From Alopecurus myosuroides (Eukaryota > Streptophyta > Magnoliopsida > Poales > Poaceae), in the NCBI GenBank assembly GCA_028641055.1, contig CM054057.1, positions 725,227,411-725,291,410 of the forward strand: a DNA stretch of 64,000 nucleotides, read 5' to 3'. The notes beneath the pieces are model-generated. The model had not been told where the DNA came from. It saw nothing but the letters and a program-made list of their open reading frames with translations, and made no database searches. Position 1 is the first letter of the stretch, and each line of letters begins with the position of its first letter. Below are positions 43,727 to 55,085 of this stretch, in pieces. Made by a program: the position numbers and the translations under genes.

Positions 43727-46700
43727 TAAAGTGAGCTCATCCACTTCCTCCGTGAGAATCGAGATGTCTTTGCATGGTCCAATGAGGATCTGCCAGGTGT
43801 CCCGAGGGAGTTGGTTGAGCACTCGCTGCATGTGCGGCATGAAGCCAAGCCGGTTAAGCAGGCTATGCGCCGCTTTGGTGATGAAAGGAGGGAAGCCATC
43901 GGTGATCAGATCACCAAGTTGCTGATCAGTGGATTTATCATGGAGGTACTGCATCCGGATTGGCTAGCCAACCCGGTTATGGTTGAGAAGAAGAAGGAGG
44001 ACCCCAAGGACGATACTGCATGGCGCATGTGCGTGGACTACACCGACTTGAACAAGGCCTGCCCCAAGGATTCATTCCCGCTATCCCGCATAGATCAGGT
44101 GATCGGTTCCACTGCCGGGTGTGAACTTTTGTCTTTCATTGATGCCTACTCTGGTTTCCATCAAATAGCTCTCAACCCGGATGATCAAATAAAAACTGCC
44201 TTTATTACCCCGTACGGGGCTTATTGCTATCGTGTCATGTGCTTTGGGTTGCGGAATGCTGGGGCTACCTATCAGAGATGCATGCAGAAATGCTTGCATG
44301 ACAAAATTGGCAAGAATGTGCAGGTGTACGTAGATGACATTGTCATCAAAACGAATAAAACACATACTCTGCTTAGTGATCTTGAGGAAACCTTTGCCAA
44401 CTTTCGCAAGTACAGGATGAAGTTGAATCCGACTAAATGCACCTTTGGCGTCCCGGCTGGCAAGTTACTCGGCTTCTTGGTATCCAGTCAGGGCATTGAA
44501 GCCAATCCTTCAAAGATAAAATCTATAGAGAGCATGTCTTTTCCGAGATCACTGAAGGATGTGCAGAAGTTCACCGGATGCTTGGCTTCTCTGAGCAGCT
44601 TCCTGGGCATAATGGGCGAGAAGGCCTTGCCTCTGTACCAACTCATGAAGAAAAGTGACAAGTTTGTCTGGACACCGCAAGCTGATGTAGCATTCAAGGA
44701 ACTGAAGACCATGCTGGGTAGCGCTCCCATCCTGGCTAGTCCGCTACCCAAAGAGCCAATGTTGTTGTACATTGCGACAACCAACCGGGTAGTCAGTGTG
44801 GTGATAGTGGTGGAGAGAGAAGAGGAAGGCAAGACTGTGCAGCGGCCAGTATACTATCTCAGTGAGGTGCTATCCAGCTCCAAGCAGAACTACCCGCACT
44901 ACCAGAAGATGACCTACGGCGTGTACTTGGGCGCCAAGAAACTGAAGCATTATTTCCAAGAGCATCCCATCACAGTGGTGAGCACTGCTCCAATCTCAGA
45001 GATCATGGGAAACAAGGAAGCAAGCGGCCGGGTAGCCAAGTGGGCAATCGAGCTAGCCGCGTACGCTCCTCTGTACGCGAGAAGAGAAGCCATCAAGTCA
45101 CAGATTCTGGCAGATTTTCTAGTGGATTGGGCTGAGGTGCAGTATGAGCCTCCCTTGCCGAAAAACAACTACTGGAAGATGCATTTTGATGGCTACAAAG
45201 TGAAGGAAGGGCTTGGTGCTGGCGTAGTGCTTATGTCACCCAACCGAGATCAACTCAAATACGTGCTGCAATTCATTTCAAGGCATCTAACAATGTGGCC
45301 GAGTATGAGGCAGTGGTGCACGGCCTGAAGGTAGCCAAGGACATTGGTGTGCAACATATCATCTGCTATGGCGACTCGGATTTGGTGGTGCAACAGGTAT
45401 CCGGCACCTGGGATGCTCTGGATGCCAACATGGCGTCCTATCGATTTTTGGTGCAAACCATGACTGGCTTCTTTGAAGGGTGTGAGTTCTAGCATATACA
45501 CCAAGCTGAAAATAATGCAGCTGATGAGCTGTCCAAGTTGGGGTCTTCTCGGCAGTTCATCCCGGCTGGGATTGCCTTGGAGCATTTGAGAAAGCCATCT
45601 ATCAAGCCACCCCCCAACTCAGAGTCTATCTTTGTTCCTTCTCTGGCAGGAGAGGAAGCTGTTCCAATGGAGATTGACTGGAAGGCTGCAAAAGAGAACC
45701 TGGGGACTGTCGTCTCCAACTCGGGGACTGGCACCTGCAACCCGGGGACTGCTCCATTCAACCCGGGGACTGTCGCATTCATCGAGGGGGTCCTTTCCGA
45801 GTACTCGGGGACTCGTTCCCAACTCAGAAGAGGTCTTGGTGGCTGATCCAATGGAAGTGGATGAACCAGTGTTTCCCACACAGGAGACACCGAGTTGGGC
45901 TCTGCCCATATTATCCTTTCTAACGGATGGAACCTTGCCAAGTGACGAGGTCACATCCAGGCAAATACAGAGAAGATCCAAGGGCTACACTATCCTCAAC
46001 AAGGTGTTGCATAGAAGAAGTCCTACTGGCGTGCTGCAACGCTGCGTTGAGCCAGAGGAAGGAGAAGAAATTCTTGTGGAGATACACCAGGGGGAATGCG
46101 GGCATCACGCCTCTTCTCGGGATCTGGTCAACAAGGCTTTCCGGCATGGTTTCTTTTGGCTCACTGCCTTGAAGCAAGCTGAAGATATAGTGAGAAAGTG
46201 CAACGGCTGTGAGAGATTTGCAAGTAAGATTCATATGCCATCTTCCGAGTTGAAGACCATTCCCATTACTTGGCCATTTGCTGTTTGGTGCTTGGACATG
46301 GTAGGCCCCTTCAAGCCGGCTAGAGGCAACATGACTCACATCTTGGTCATGGTTGACAAGTTCACCAAGTGGATTGAGGTCAAGCCTATTCGGAAGTGTG
46401 ATGGAGTCACAGCTGTGAGTTTCCTGAAAGATGTGATCCTGAGATACGGCTACCCGCACAGCATCATCACTGATAATGGAACTTTGCTGAGGGTGCTTTC
46501 GCAAGATTCTGCAAAGAGAAGCGGATCCGGCTAGATGTTGCATCTGTTGCGCATCCGGCCTCTAATGGGCAAGTTGAGAGAGCAAATGTCATGGTGCTAT
46601 CCGGCATAAAGCCAAGGCTAATGGAGCCATTACAGCGAACCCCTGGTTGTTGGCTGCACGAGTTGCCGGCGGTGTTGTGGAGTCTAAGGACTACCCCTAA

Positions 46701-47142
46701 CCGATCAACCGGATACACACCATTCTTCATGGTATATGGAGCTGAGGCCGTGTTGCCCACTGACCTAGAGCATGACTCGCCCCGAGTAACCCTCTACACT
46801 GAGGCGGAGGCGAGAGAAGCTCGAGAAAATGACGTTGACCTGCTAGAAGAAGCAAGTGAGTTAACTATGTCACGTTCAGATGTCTATCAGCAAAACTTGA
46901 GGCGTTATCACAGCCGGAAAGTTAACCCAAGGGTTTTCCGAGAAGGAGACATGGTCCTCAGGCTCGTGCAGCGCACGGCCGGGATGCACAAGCTATCCCC
47001 TCCGTGGGAAGGGCCTTTCATTGTGAGCAAGGCTCTGCACAATGATGCCTACTATCTAGTTGATGCACAGGCACCCCAGAAGAACAGGCCGGATAGAGCT
47101 GGAGAGGAATCTAAGCGCCCCTGGAATGTAGCTCTACTCTGA
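43727..47142 (+). pseudogene. B Pol polyprotein (RT, two RNase H, integrase), decayed
   Basis: After TAG 43724-43726, B has an additional TAA at 43727-43729 where A has GAA. RT (YVDD at about 44326-44337, FGLRNAG intact) and the first RNase H are open to 45328. A 1-nt loss near 45271 shifts the frame inside the second RNase H, TAG 45490-45492 replaces a Gln codon, an indel lies at about 45795-45845, and a 4-nt loss near 46482 falls just after the second catalytic Asp of integrase. The C-terminal frame ends at TGA 47140, shorter than A by four residues. The 21-bp repeat has four regular units at 45702-45771. Confidence 0.9.
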
Positions 47143-47799
47143 CGTTTTCATTCATGAGCAGAAAGTTGTATGTATCTCCTCAACCGAGTTAAAATTCTAG
47201 TAGGCACTCCGAATTCAAACTCGGGGACTGCCCTTGTCCAAACTTGTTCTGTGTTGTTCTACTCTGTTTTACTTTGTCTACTCGGTTGCTCTACTTAGAA
47301 TTTCATAAGCATATCTAGTAGTGTGTTTAAACCCAAGGGCCAACTATTCGACTCTGCTGCTATCCGCAACCAGGCTTCATGGCAAGCAAGAGAACAAGCC
47401 AAAGGTCAATGAGCACACAAAAAATTGCTAAGGAGAAGAGAGGTGTAGCAACCGAGTAGGGTGTTCTTTTCTATTTCTGTTGTTTCTTTTCGGCTAAGTG
47501 GTGGGTAGCGTTACTATGCATTTTTCTAAGTGGCTAAGTATTTGAAACTCAAACTTTGAAATCTTGTGACTCGACTACCAAAAAAGCCACAAGTGGCAGG
47601 TAAGAGCTGAGACAAAGAGAATGAGTGGATAAAAAACGCAACTCGGGGACTCGCATAGAAACGCAACCCGACATTGAGCCAGAGTTGCTAAACTGTTAAC
47701 TGAATTAAAACTGAGTAGCAAAGGACTTAATTGTTTTGATTACATATGCACCCGGCATCCCGGGGATCTGATAAGTGTTTGAGATAAATCATGCAGGAA
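47143..47799. other. Spacer between pol and antisense gene in B
   Basis: Non-coding and homologous to 20893-21567 of A, with CTCGGGGACTGCCC at 47220 and CTCGGGGACT at 47642, and the shared block ending in ATCTGATAAGTGTTTG near the antisense stop. No gene is seen. Confidence 0.6.
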
Positions 47800-50700
47800 T
47801 TACTCGAGAGTAGAAGCTGTGTTGTCCGCGTCGATGTTGGCAGAGGCAGCTTGACCAGAAGTTGCGGTAGCCACTGAGATGGGATCCGTCGCAGAGTCGG
47901 AGGCTAGGGGATAAAGACCATCCATAGCAGCAGCAGTCGCACCCAACTCGGGAGCCGGCTCTTGGATCACCATCTCGGTGGTGATGGTGGTCTCCTGCGC
48001 GGCGGACTGCAGCTCCTTGGCCTCTGGGTTGCTGGCCAACTCGGAGTCTTCAGCGTTGCCTTGCTGCTCGCTACTCTCCATCCCCTTGGCTTTCCCCTGC
48101 TTGGATCCCTCCTTCTCGGTGCCCTCCTCGAAATCGGCCAAGTCTTCATCACTGACGCTATCCTCATCATCATCCTCGTCGTCATCATCTTCGCCAACAT
48201 CCGTATCAGGCTCGGTGGGGCCGTCGATGAAGACGCTGGTGTCGGCGTAGGAAGCGAGCTCATAAGCCACCTCTTTTCGGCGAGCGACCCAATCCGGTTT
48301 TTCAGTCCACTTGGAGTCTTCATGGCGTGTGCTGATCCTTTGGAGATCCAGGTTCTCGTACCAGCTCAAGACGAAGTGCAGCAGCTCGTCAGCTGCTGCC
48401 CGAGCTGCGGAAGCACGCCATTTCTTAAGCTCCACCTTGACCTCATCCAGATGATCAACAATCTCGCGGAAAGTTTCCAGGACCTCCTTCTCGGGCGAGA
48501 AAAGCTTGTGCAACTTGATACCAGTGGACACCATGGAGGTGCCCAGGCCCTTGAGGGAGCGGATCTGTGTCTTGATGTTGAGGAGATGGTCATTGATGCT
48601 GGAGGTATCATCGATGTTCAGACCAGAGGCAGCCCTAGCCTGTTTTGCCTTCTCCAAAGCGGGCACACCAGCAGAACGGAGTTCCGGGAAGATATCTTCA
48701 TAAGGAACTAAGTTGAGTCAGAAACAGAAACCGAGAAGAAGTGAAACAGAGAAGAAGGAGACAAGAGAAGAAGGGGGTAGCGGCAACTCACATTCCATTT
48801 CTACCAGCAGTTGCCCCAGCTGGACTTTCCAGCCCTCTGCTTCTTGGAGGTACTTGTCATGAACATGGCGCGAGTCGTTGATCTGGACCTCAAGGGCTCG
48901 GTTCCTGTCCTTGAGCATGCTGATCTCCAGTTCGAGTGCTTTCTTCTCAGCCTTGGCTATCCTCTCAATCTTCTGCTTCTCGTCGACGTGGTTGATGGCA
49001 GTCTGGAGTGCGGCTTGGAGATCGAGTTGGAGCTTCTCGTATTCCGTCCTTTCGGCCGCGTGCTCCTTCTCAGTCTTTGCTTCTCGGGTTTGCAGCTGCT
49101 GCTGTGCCTCAGCAGGCGTGAGGCACTGCAAGTGTTGCTCCCGGAATTTTTTATACTCTTCTGCAAGAAGAACAACATTATCAGCAAAGCAGCCGAATAG
49201 GAAGATACAGTTGCAGAAAAGAAAGAGGAAGTCTCACCTTCCAGAGTAGAGATCTTGCTCTGGGCGGAGGCGGCGAAAACTTCGCAGTCTCGGTGCTTAT
49301 CCATCAGATCCTTGAGTTTGCCTGCAGAGAAGACAATAATGAAGCAAAAAGCAAAAAACGGGCGTAAATACAAAACGCACAAACCGAGATGCTAAAAGCT
49401 TACCTTCGATCTCAGAGATCTGGAGAGTGCGGTCCAGGGCCATCTGCTCCATCGCATCACTGTCCTTCTTATCGGGTTCCAGAGCCAGGTTCCATTATCT
49501 GATGTTGCGGTGATTCCAGAGTAGCCGACGGAAAATCTTTGTCCTCTTCTGGATGCTATCCTGCAGAGAAGAAAGGAAAAAGTGTAAGTTTTTTGGAAGA
49601 TTTGGCCCGAGTAAATGTCAACTCGGTTGAGTCTTCATCTACTCGGCCCGAATCTCGGGGACTAGGGGAATGACTACGAGAAAAAAGAGAAGAGAAAGGA
49701 GAAACCAGCAACTCGGAAAATGCAGAATGGAAAGACACTTACCACATAGCTTTGCTCAATGTCCTCTATGTTCTTGCGGAGGACGAACAGCTTTCTGGCT
49801 AGGGTACAGCATGGGCTGGCAACCGTCATCCCAATAGAGCCGACGTCAGCCTTGTTCCAGTCGGTGCGGTAATGATCGATCTGGCCCATCTCAAGACCGT
49901 TCCAGGTGGGGTTACCGTGCGCTTTGCTGTTCCAGGCCTTATCCACGTAGCCTACTCGGTCCAAGGTGGCCGCAAGGCCTCCTTCGGGAAGCTCTTCCCC
50001 TTCTTCCCCTTGGACTTGGAGGTTCCCACGGCATGGCCTTCTTTGAGCGCGGCTAGGCGCTTCTCGTCCTTGGACAACGGGATCTGGTGGCGCTGCGACA
50101 AGGTCATCATATACTCGGGGTAGGTGCGCGGCGCGCTGCCGCTAGCACCAGCACTCTGTTTCTCGACGGGGCCAGTGGTGACCCCGGAGGCAGCCGGGTT
50201 GGCGCTTGAAGCGGAAGGAGTCAGCGTCAGTTGAGTGCTCTTCACCTGCTTCCCGGACTGCTCACCTTGCGGCTTGGGGGGCGGCATCTGCTGCCCAGCC
50301 TGCGAAGCTGTGCGTTTCGGTTGTATCCGGGTTGCCTCAGCTTCCTTGGTGATCTTCTTGGTGCTTGGCGTAGAGGCTGGCCGAGAAGAAGGTGGTGGCA
50401 CTTGAAGAGTAGGCTGAGGAGGTGGTGGCACTAGCTGAGTTGATGGAGGAACTGGTGCGCTGGGTGGAGTCGCCTGCGGAGTTGGCGGCACAGGTGGCCG
50501 GCTACTTGGTGCAGCATCTTGCTGCCCTTGGTCTTGGCGGGATGGCTCCACCAGATCATCTTCTACCCGCTGCTCTGCAGCGGGATCTGGCCTTGTGGCG
50601 GCAGTATCTTCTACCCGCGGCTCGGGCGCGGGGTCATCTTGTTCTGCAGCTTTAGTCTCTGGCTGCTGCTCGGTGGTGGCATCTGGCCGCTCCAGGGCGG

Positions 50701-52841
50701 CATCTTCTTGCTGCTGCTCGGCAGCACGATTAGTGTTCTCCTCCGCGGATGCGGCAGGAGGAGTAGGCGCCTCTCAAGGTTATCAGTAGCCTGGGCAGTT
50801 GGCCGCGCGTCAGGCGGCGACTGCTCGGAGGTGAGGTCCACTTCAATCCTGGCGCCATCGTTCTTGGCGCAGTGTATTCTTCTTCATCAACTGGGGAGGA
50901 CGCACGCGCCTTTCCCCGTGGCTCTCAGTTCTCGTCACCATCCGAGAGCTCAACAGTCTCCTCTCGGGACGAGGCTATCCGCGTTTGAGGAGCTGACGAA
51001 GTAGCGGCATCAGCATCGAGAGGCGCGCTGGAAGGAAGAATAAGGCAAGATCAGAAAGCAGAGAAGGGAACCAAGGGAAAAGTGCAACAGGAAGCGGCAA
51101 TAGGTCAGGACGTACTCGGAGGAACACTTACCCTTTGCTAGTGGGGGCTTTCCTCTTGCGGGTAGCGAGGGCTTTGTTCGCTGGCTGCTTCTTGGTCCTC
51201 TTGGGGGAAGGTGCCTGGGCACCGCTGCCAACTCTCTTCCAGTATTGGGAGCGGCCACCGATAGCGGATCGACGACCAGGACTTCCTCCTCGTCGTCTAA
51301 CTCAGCATCCTCTGCAGAGTAGAAGAAGAAAGGAGTTAAAACAAGCAAGGAAAGAGAGTCAAAGTTTATTGCTAGCAAACAGAGAGGTGAACTCAATCAC
51401 CTTCGTCATCTTTGGACCAATCCCGAATAGAGGCATCTGCTCGGGACTTACCGGGCTGAGTAGCGTTGGGGATACACAAGGTATCCTGAGTGTCATAGGC
51501 GGTCGTGTCATCCTCTTCTCGGTCCTTGGTCCAGTTGGCATCGAAGATTTCATTGTCCTCTTCTCGCTGGCGATCAATGTGCTGTTGAGGCAAACATAGA
51601 GCACAGTGAGTTGAGTTCTCGGCAAAGGAATTCTACTCGGATTACCATGCAAACACAAAGCATATTCAGCTAAGGAATTCTACTCGGAACAAGCATGCAA
51701 ACACTAAGCACATAAAGCTAGGAAGTTCTACTCGGAATAGCGTGCAAACACTAAGCACATGAAGCTAAGTGAATCTACTCGGAACAGCATGCAAACACAA
51801 AGCATACAAAGCTAGAGGCATTCTACTCAGCACAACATGCAAATACAAAGCATATGAAGCTAAGAGAAGTTCTACTCGGTGACAACTACAAAGAATAAGG
51901 GTGCAGAGAAGAGCACTAACCTGAGTGATCTTCTTGGTGCGGCTATACGGCATGAAGCCGTAAGCCCAGTTCTCGGTAAGCGAGGTCGACATTATGGACC
52001 TGGCCCAGATGGCCACCTCGTCCTTGGTGAGCTCGAAAGTTGTAGTCCTGGTGCAGTCACGGGGGCCTCCCATGTAGCACATCTTGTGCACTCGGTGCTG
52101 AAGCGGGAGTACCCGGCGCGAGATCCAGCATGCAATTGGATCGTCCTGCATCAGCCCTTCTGCCACCAGCTCGGTCAGGAGCCTCTCGACCTGGAGGACG
52201 TCTGGCACAGTCTTCTTTGGGTGGTATCCCCAATTCTGCCCAGTGGGCAGCGCATTCGTGAACTTCGGGAGCCCTATCCTGTCTTCTATGGGCTTCCCCT
52301 TCTCGGTGGGTACGTTTTTCACATACAGGAACCCGCGCTGCCATTTGCGCACGGTATCCAGCCCGAGAACTCTCGGGTGGTGTCCGGTGCGGCGTTGCAG
52401 CATCATCGCGCTACCCGTCTGGGTCATCAAGTGGGGGGCTGAAGTGTTACCGGGATCTGGAATCTTCTGTTTGCGGAGAAAGAAATATTTCGCCCAAGTA
52501 TGAATGGTGGGGTGAACATCGAGAAAAGCCTCACACACGGTGGCGTGTGTGGAAATCATGACTATGGAGTTTGGTGGGAGATGATGAGGTTGAATGCCGA
52601 AATGGCGGAGAAAATCAGAGAAAAACTTGGAGATGGGAAGGCCGAAGCCGCGTTTGAAGCGGGAAAGGAAAACAACGTACTCATCCTTGTCCGGTTCCGG
52701 GATGAGTTCGGTACCTGGATGCCGGCAGACAACGCCGGGAGGGATGCGGCGGGTGTTAACCAACCACTGGCAGTCTTCCGCGGTGACGTCCGAGCCCTCC
52801 CAGCCAGCTCGGGCGGGAACCGCATCGTCTCCGTGCGCCAT
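47800..52841 (-). pseudogene. B antisense gene (aORF), eight exons, Transposase_28-like, decayed
   Basis: Minus-strand exons are 52841-51921, 51581-51401, 51311-51132, 51027-49743, 49560-49404, 49321-49238, 49160-48792 and 48707-47800, with GT..AG introns at the same places and phases as in A. Exon 5 is 157 nt and exon 6 is 84 nt in both copies. Exon 1 is open throughout (MAHGDDAVPARAGW.., CEAFLDVHPTIHTW, MCYMGGPRDCTRTT) and continues in frame to the donor, where A is frameshifted. Lesions: a frameshift in exon 3 before the Lys/Arg-rich segment, shifts in exon 4 (near 50930, 50780 and 49960), and TAA in exon 5 (about 49515). Exons 5-7 keep the coiled-coil character and exon 8 the acidic tail. 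Exon matching between copies is the main evidence that this was a real gene. Confidence 0.8.
51631..51880. repeat. 47-49-bp tandem repeat in intron 1 of B's antisense gene
   Basis: TTCTACTCGG-type unit starts lie at 51631, 51678, 51726, 51773, 51821 and 51870, each followed by a GCATGCAAACAC-like segment and AAGCATA or AAGCACA. It occupies the same intron as the 60-bp array of A and shares the core TACTCGG..GCAAACACAAAGCA, but the unit is about 12 bp shorter. Confidence 0.9.
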
Positions 52842-53577
52842 GGAAGAGGAGTCGCTTGCGGGAGAGGAAGAGCTTGACGGTGATGCGCGGAGATGCGCTT
52901 CTCTCTCTCTCTCGCTGTGCGTGGGGCGGTGGCGCTGTGAGTGCTCGCGGTGGCGATGTGCTCGACAGCAGCGACAGAGGCGAGGGGAGCGTGAGATTGG
53001 AAATGCGAAGGAAGAAGAAGAAGTGGGCGGCGCGGGGGAATTTACCTCACCCCGCGCGTTGCAGTTACCACCGGATTGATCATGGGCATTGATCGTGCGG
53101 TGTGGGTTAACTGCCCGTTAGAAACGCACACAGCGCGAAACGCGCGCGTAACGGGCGGAGTTAATCCCACGTCCTAGATCGTGGGCTTTCGAGTACCGTT
53201 TGACGTGACCTAACGGGCTGTGGGCCCTGGTTGCAGAGACTGGCGCGTGGCCTGCTGTGTCCCTGGCACCGAGGCGTCGGGGGCACGGGGGCTTGACACG
53301 TGCCCAGTAGCGACACGGAGAGATGGATTTGGTCTGAGCCAGCGGGATCGTGTTCGAAATTTTGCTAAGTCAAGTTACTCGGCAGCACAGTAGAGAGAAT
53401 GCTCTACTCGGCTACCACGAAGGTTATCTCGTAACCACAGTTGGAGAGATTCGAGTAGGAGATACAGGTTCGAGTTGAGGTGCAACTCGGCCTCTGTTCG
53501 TTATGAAGAAAATTTTGGTTTAAGCTGGCAGGGCCCTGTGAACAATTTCGCTGGACTCTACTAGCTTCGGGGACTAA
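52842..53577. other. Upstream region of the antisense gene and polypurine tract in B
   Basis: The GC-rich part (52842-53330) corresponds to the promoter-like region of A. The last 15 bp, AGCTTCGGGGACTAA (53563-53577), are the polypurine tract region directly before the 3' LTR. No convincing plus-strand gene is present. Confidence 0.5.
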
Positions 53578-54455
53578 TGTCGGGGGGCTACCCCCGAGTA
53601 GGGGTAAGGCAAGTGATAAAGACGAAGATCAGAGTACTGTTGGCCGGGTTGGTGGCTACCCGGGTACCCTCTACCCGGTAGTCTCTATCCGGTCATAAGT
53701 ATTGAAGGCCAAGAGGCGATAAGGAGAAAGTTTGTATTCGTCCGGATAGCGGTCAAGTGGTCCGAGTAGATGGGCTGCGTTCCTACTCGGGCAAGAAGTC
53801 AATGGAGCCGTTCTGACAGGGATCCGGCATATCCCGCAGCCGTACCGGCGTGCGGTTCAACTTACTAGGTGCGTGATTATCAGCGACGCGGCGTGGTGAC
53901 AGAGAGGTTGGCACCTGTCTTGTCTTGTCACTGATAGAGGGAACATGACAGGATGGGGGCCTACGCTGTGAGGCTGACAGAGTGGACAGGACCTGTCAGC
54001 CGTACGGCGCGGCGGCTTCTCAGCGCGTGATCCCGGAAGCGTGCCCTGCGTCACAGTGCTTAAGTCACATCAGTTGTACCTTTTAGTCTTTGTTATTTCG
54101 GCTGGGCACCAGTATATAAGGTGCCCTGACCCCTCCTGCGCGAGGGACGTTGCCTCAGATCGCATTTTATTGCAAGAGCCAGCACTAGAGCTAGAGAGAA
54201 CAGCCGAGTGGCTACTCGGCCAAGAGGCAAACATTGTACTGTGGCTACTCGGAAAACATACATACAGAGAGGTAGGTAGGAGTAGGGGTGTTACCTCCAC
54301 ACGAGGGCCCTGAAACTGGGTAGATCTTGTTGTTTGCAGTGATATTCTTACCTGAGCGAGGCTACTCGCCGTGCGATCCCTCCCCGGATACCTCCAGCGT
54401 CCATCGGCCTCAAATTTAGCCATCCCATGGCATTTGTGTTCTCCACACCACGATA
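53578..54455 (+). repeat. 3' LTR of B, followed by target duplication ACAGT
   Basis: 878 bp, ending CGATA instead of CGACA, so the terminal CA has become TA. ACAGT follows at 54456-54460. It differs from the 5' LTR at more than twenty sites, many of them C/T or G/A. Confidence 0.95.
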
Positions 54456-54460
54456 ACAGT

Positions 54461-55085
54461 GAGGTTATCAATCTCACCGGTCTTGCTGAAAACAAAGATT
54501 CGACGTATAGTGTGGAAAATGATGTATGCTTGCAGTAAGTAAATAAAGCAGGAAATTGTTGTGGTTTGTTTAACAGTGTGGAAAATTGACCGGGGTTCAT
54601 AGTTTCATTAGTGGTGTCTCTCCATAAAAGAAATCATGCTGGGTGAACAAATTACAACTCGGCAATTGATTAAAATAGGTTGCACCGTAGTGCACAATAT
54701 GACATGAAGATAACTATGATATTTAATGCGGGCATTACAACAAGATACATAGACCGACATCCATTTGCATATATGACTAGTAATCCACCCTCAGGTTATC
54801 ATCCAAACCCCCTTAGGTATTAAGTTGCAAGCAACAAATAATTGAATTAAACAAAGTGTGTAATGTAAGCAATGATTATGCACACGGGCACTCTCACCGC
54901 TGTTTTCTCCCTAATGGCAACAACACATTCTCCCCCTTCACGTTTCTGTCACTCGAGCAAGGCAAAAAGGAGGCATGAACAAACTATCGAGCATAAATAC
55001 TCCCTCTTGGAGTCACTAGCAACTACTTGGCCAGAGTAACCACTAGCAATGGAAAGAATGCAAAATCACAAATAGCATATGCAAA
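54461..55085 (-). repeat. S2 3' LTR, middle piece
   Basis: Inverted LTR sequence between element B and the Helitron; it is colinear with 62385-63006 of the right LTR (for example GGAGGCATGAAC and AAATACTCCCTCTTGGAG). It ends with GCAAA at 55085, directly before the Helitron's TC. Confidence 0.9.

Larger units (their letters stand above)
39320..54455 (+). mobile_element. B: second complete Tat-lineage gypsy element, decayed
   Basis: The 15,136-bp element has two 878-bp LTRs, a tRNA-Lys-type primer site with one mismatch, the same gene order as A including the antisense gene, and the target duplication ACAGT (39315-39319 and 54456-54460). The uninterrupted target is preserved at 62375-62390 in the other LTR of S2 (GGTACAGTGAGG), which confirms the boundaries. 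The LTRs differ at more than twenty places and coding regions carry several stops and frameshifts, so B is older than A and inactive. Confidence 0.95.
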
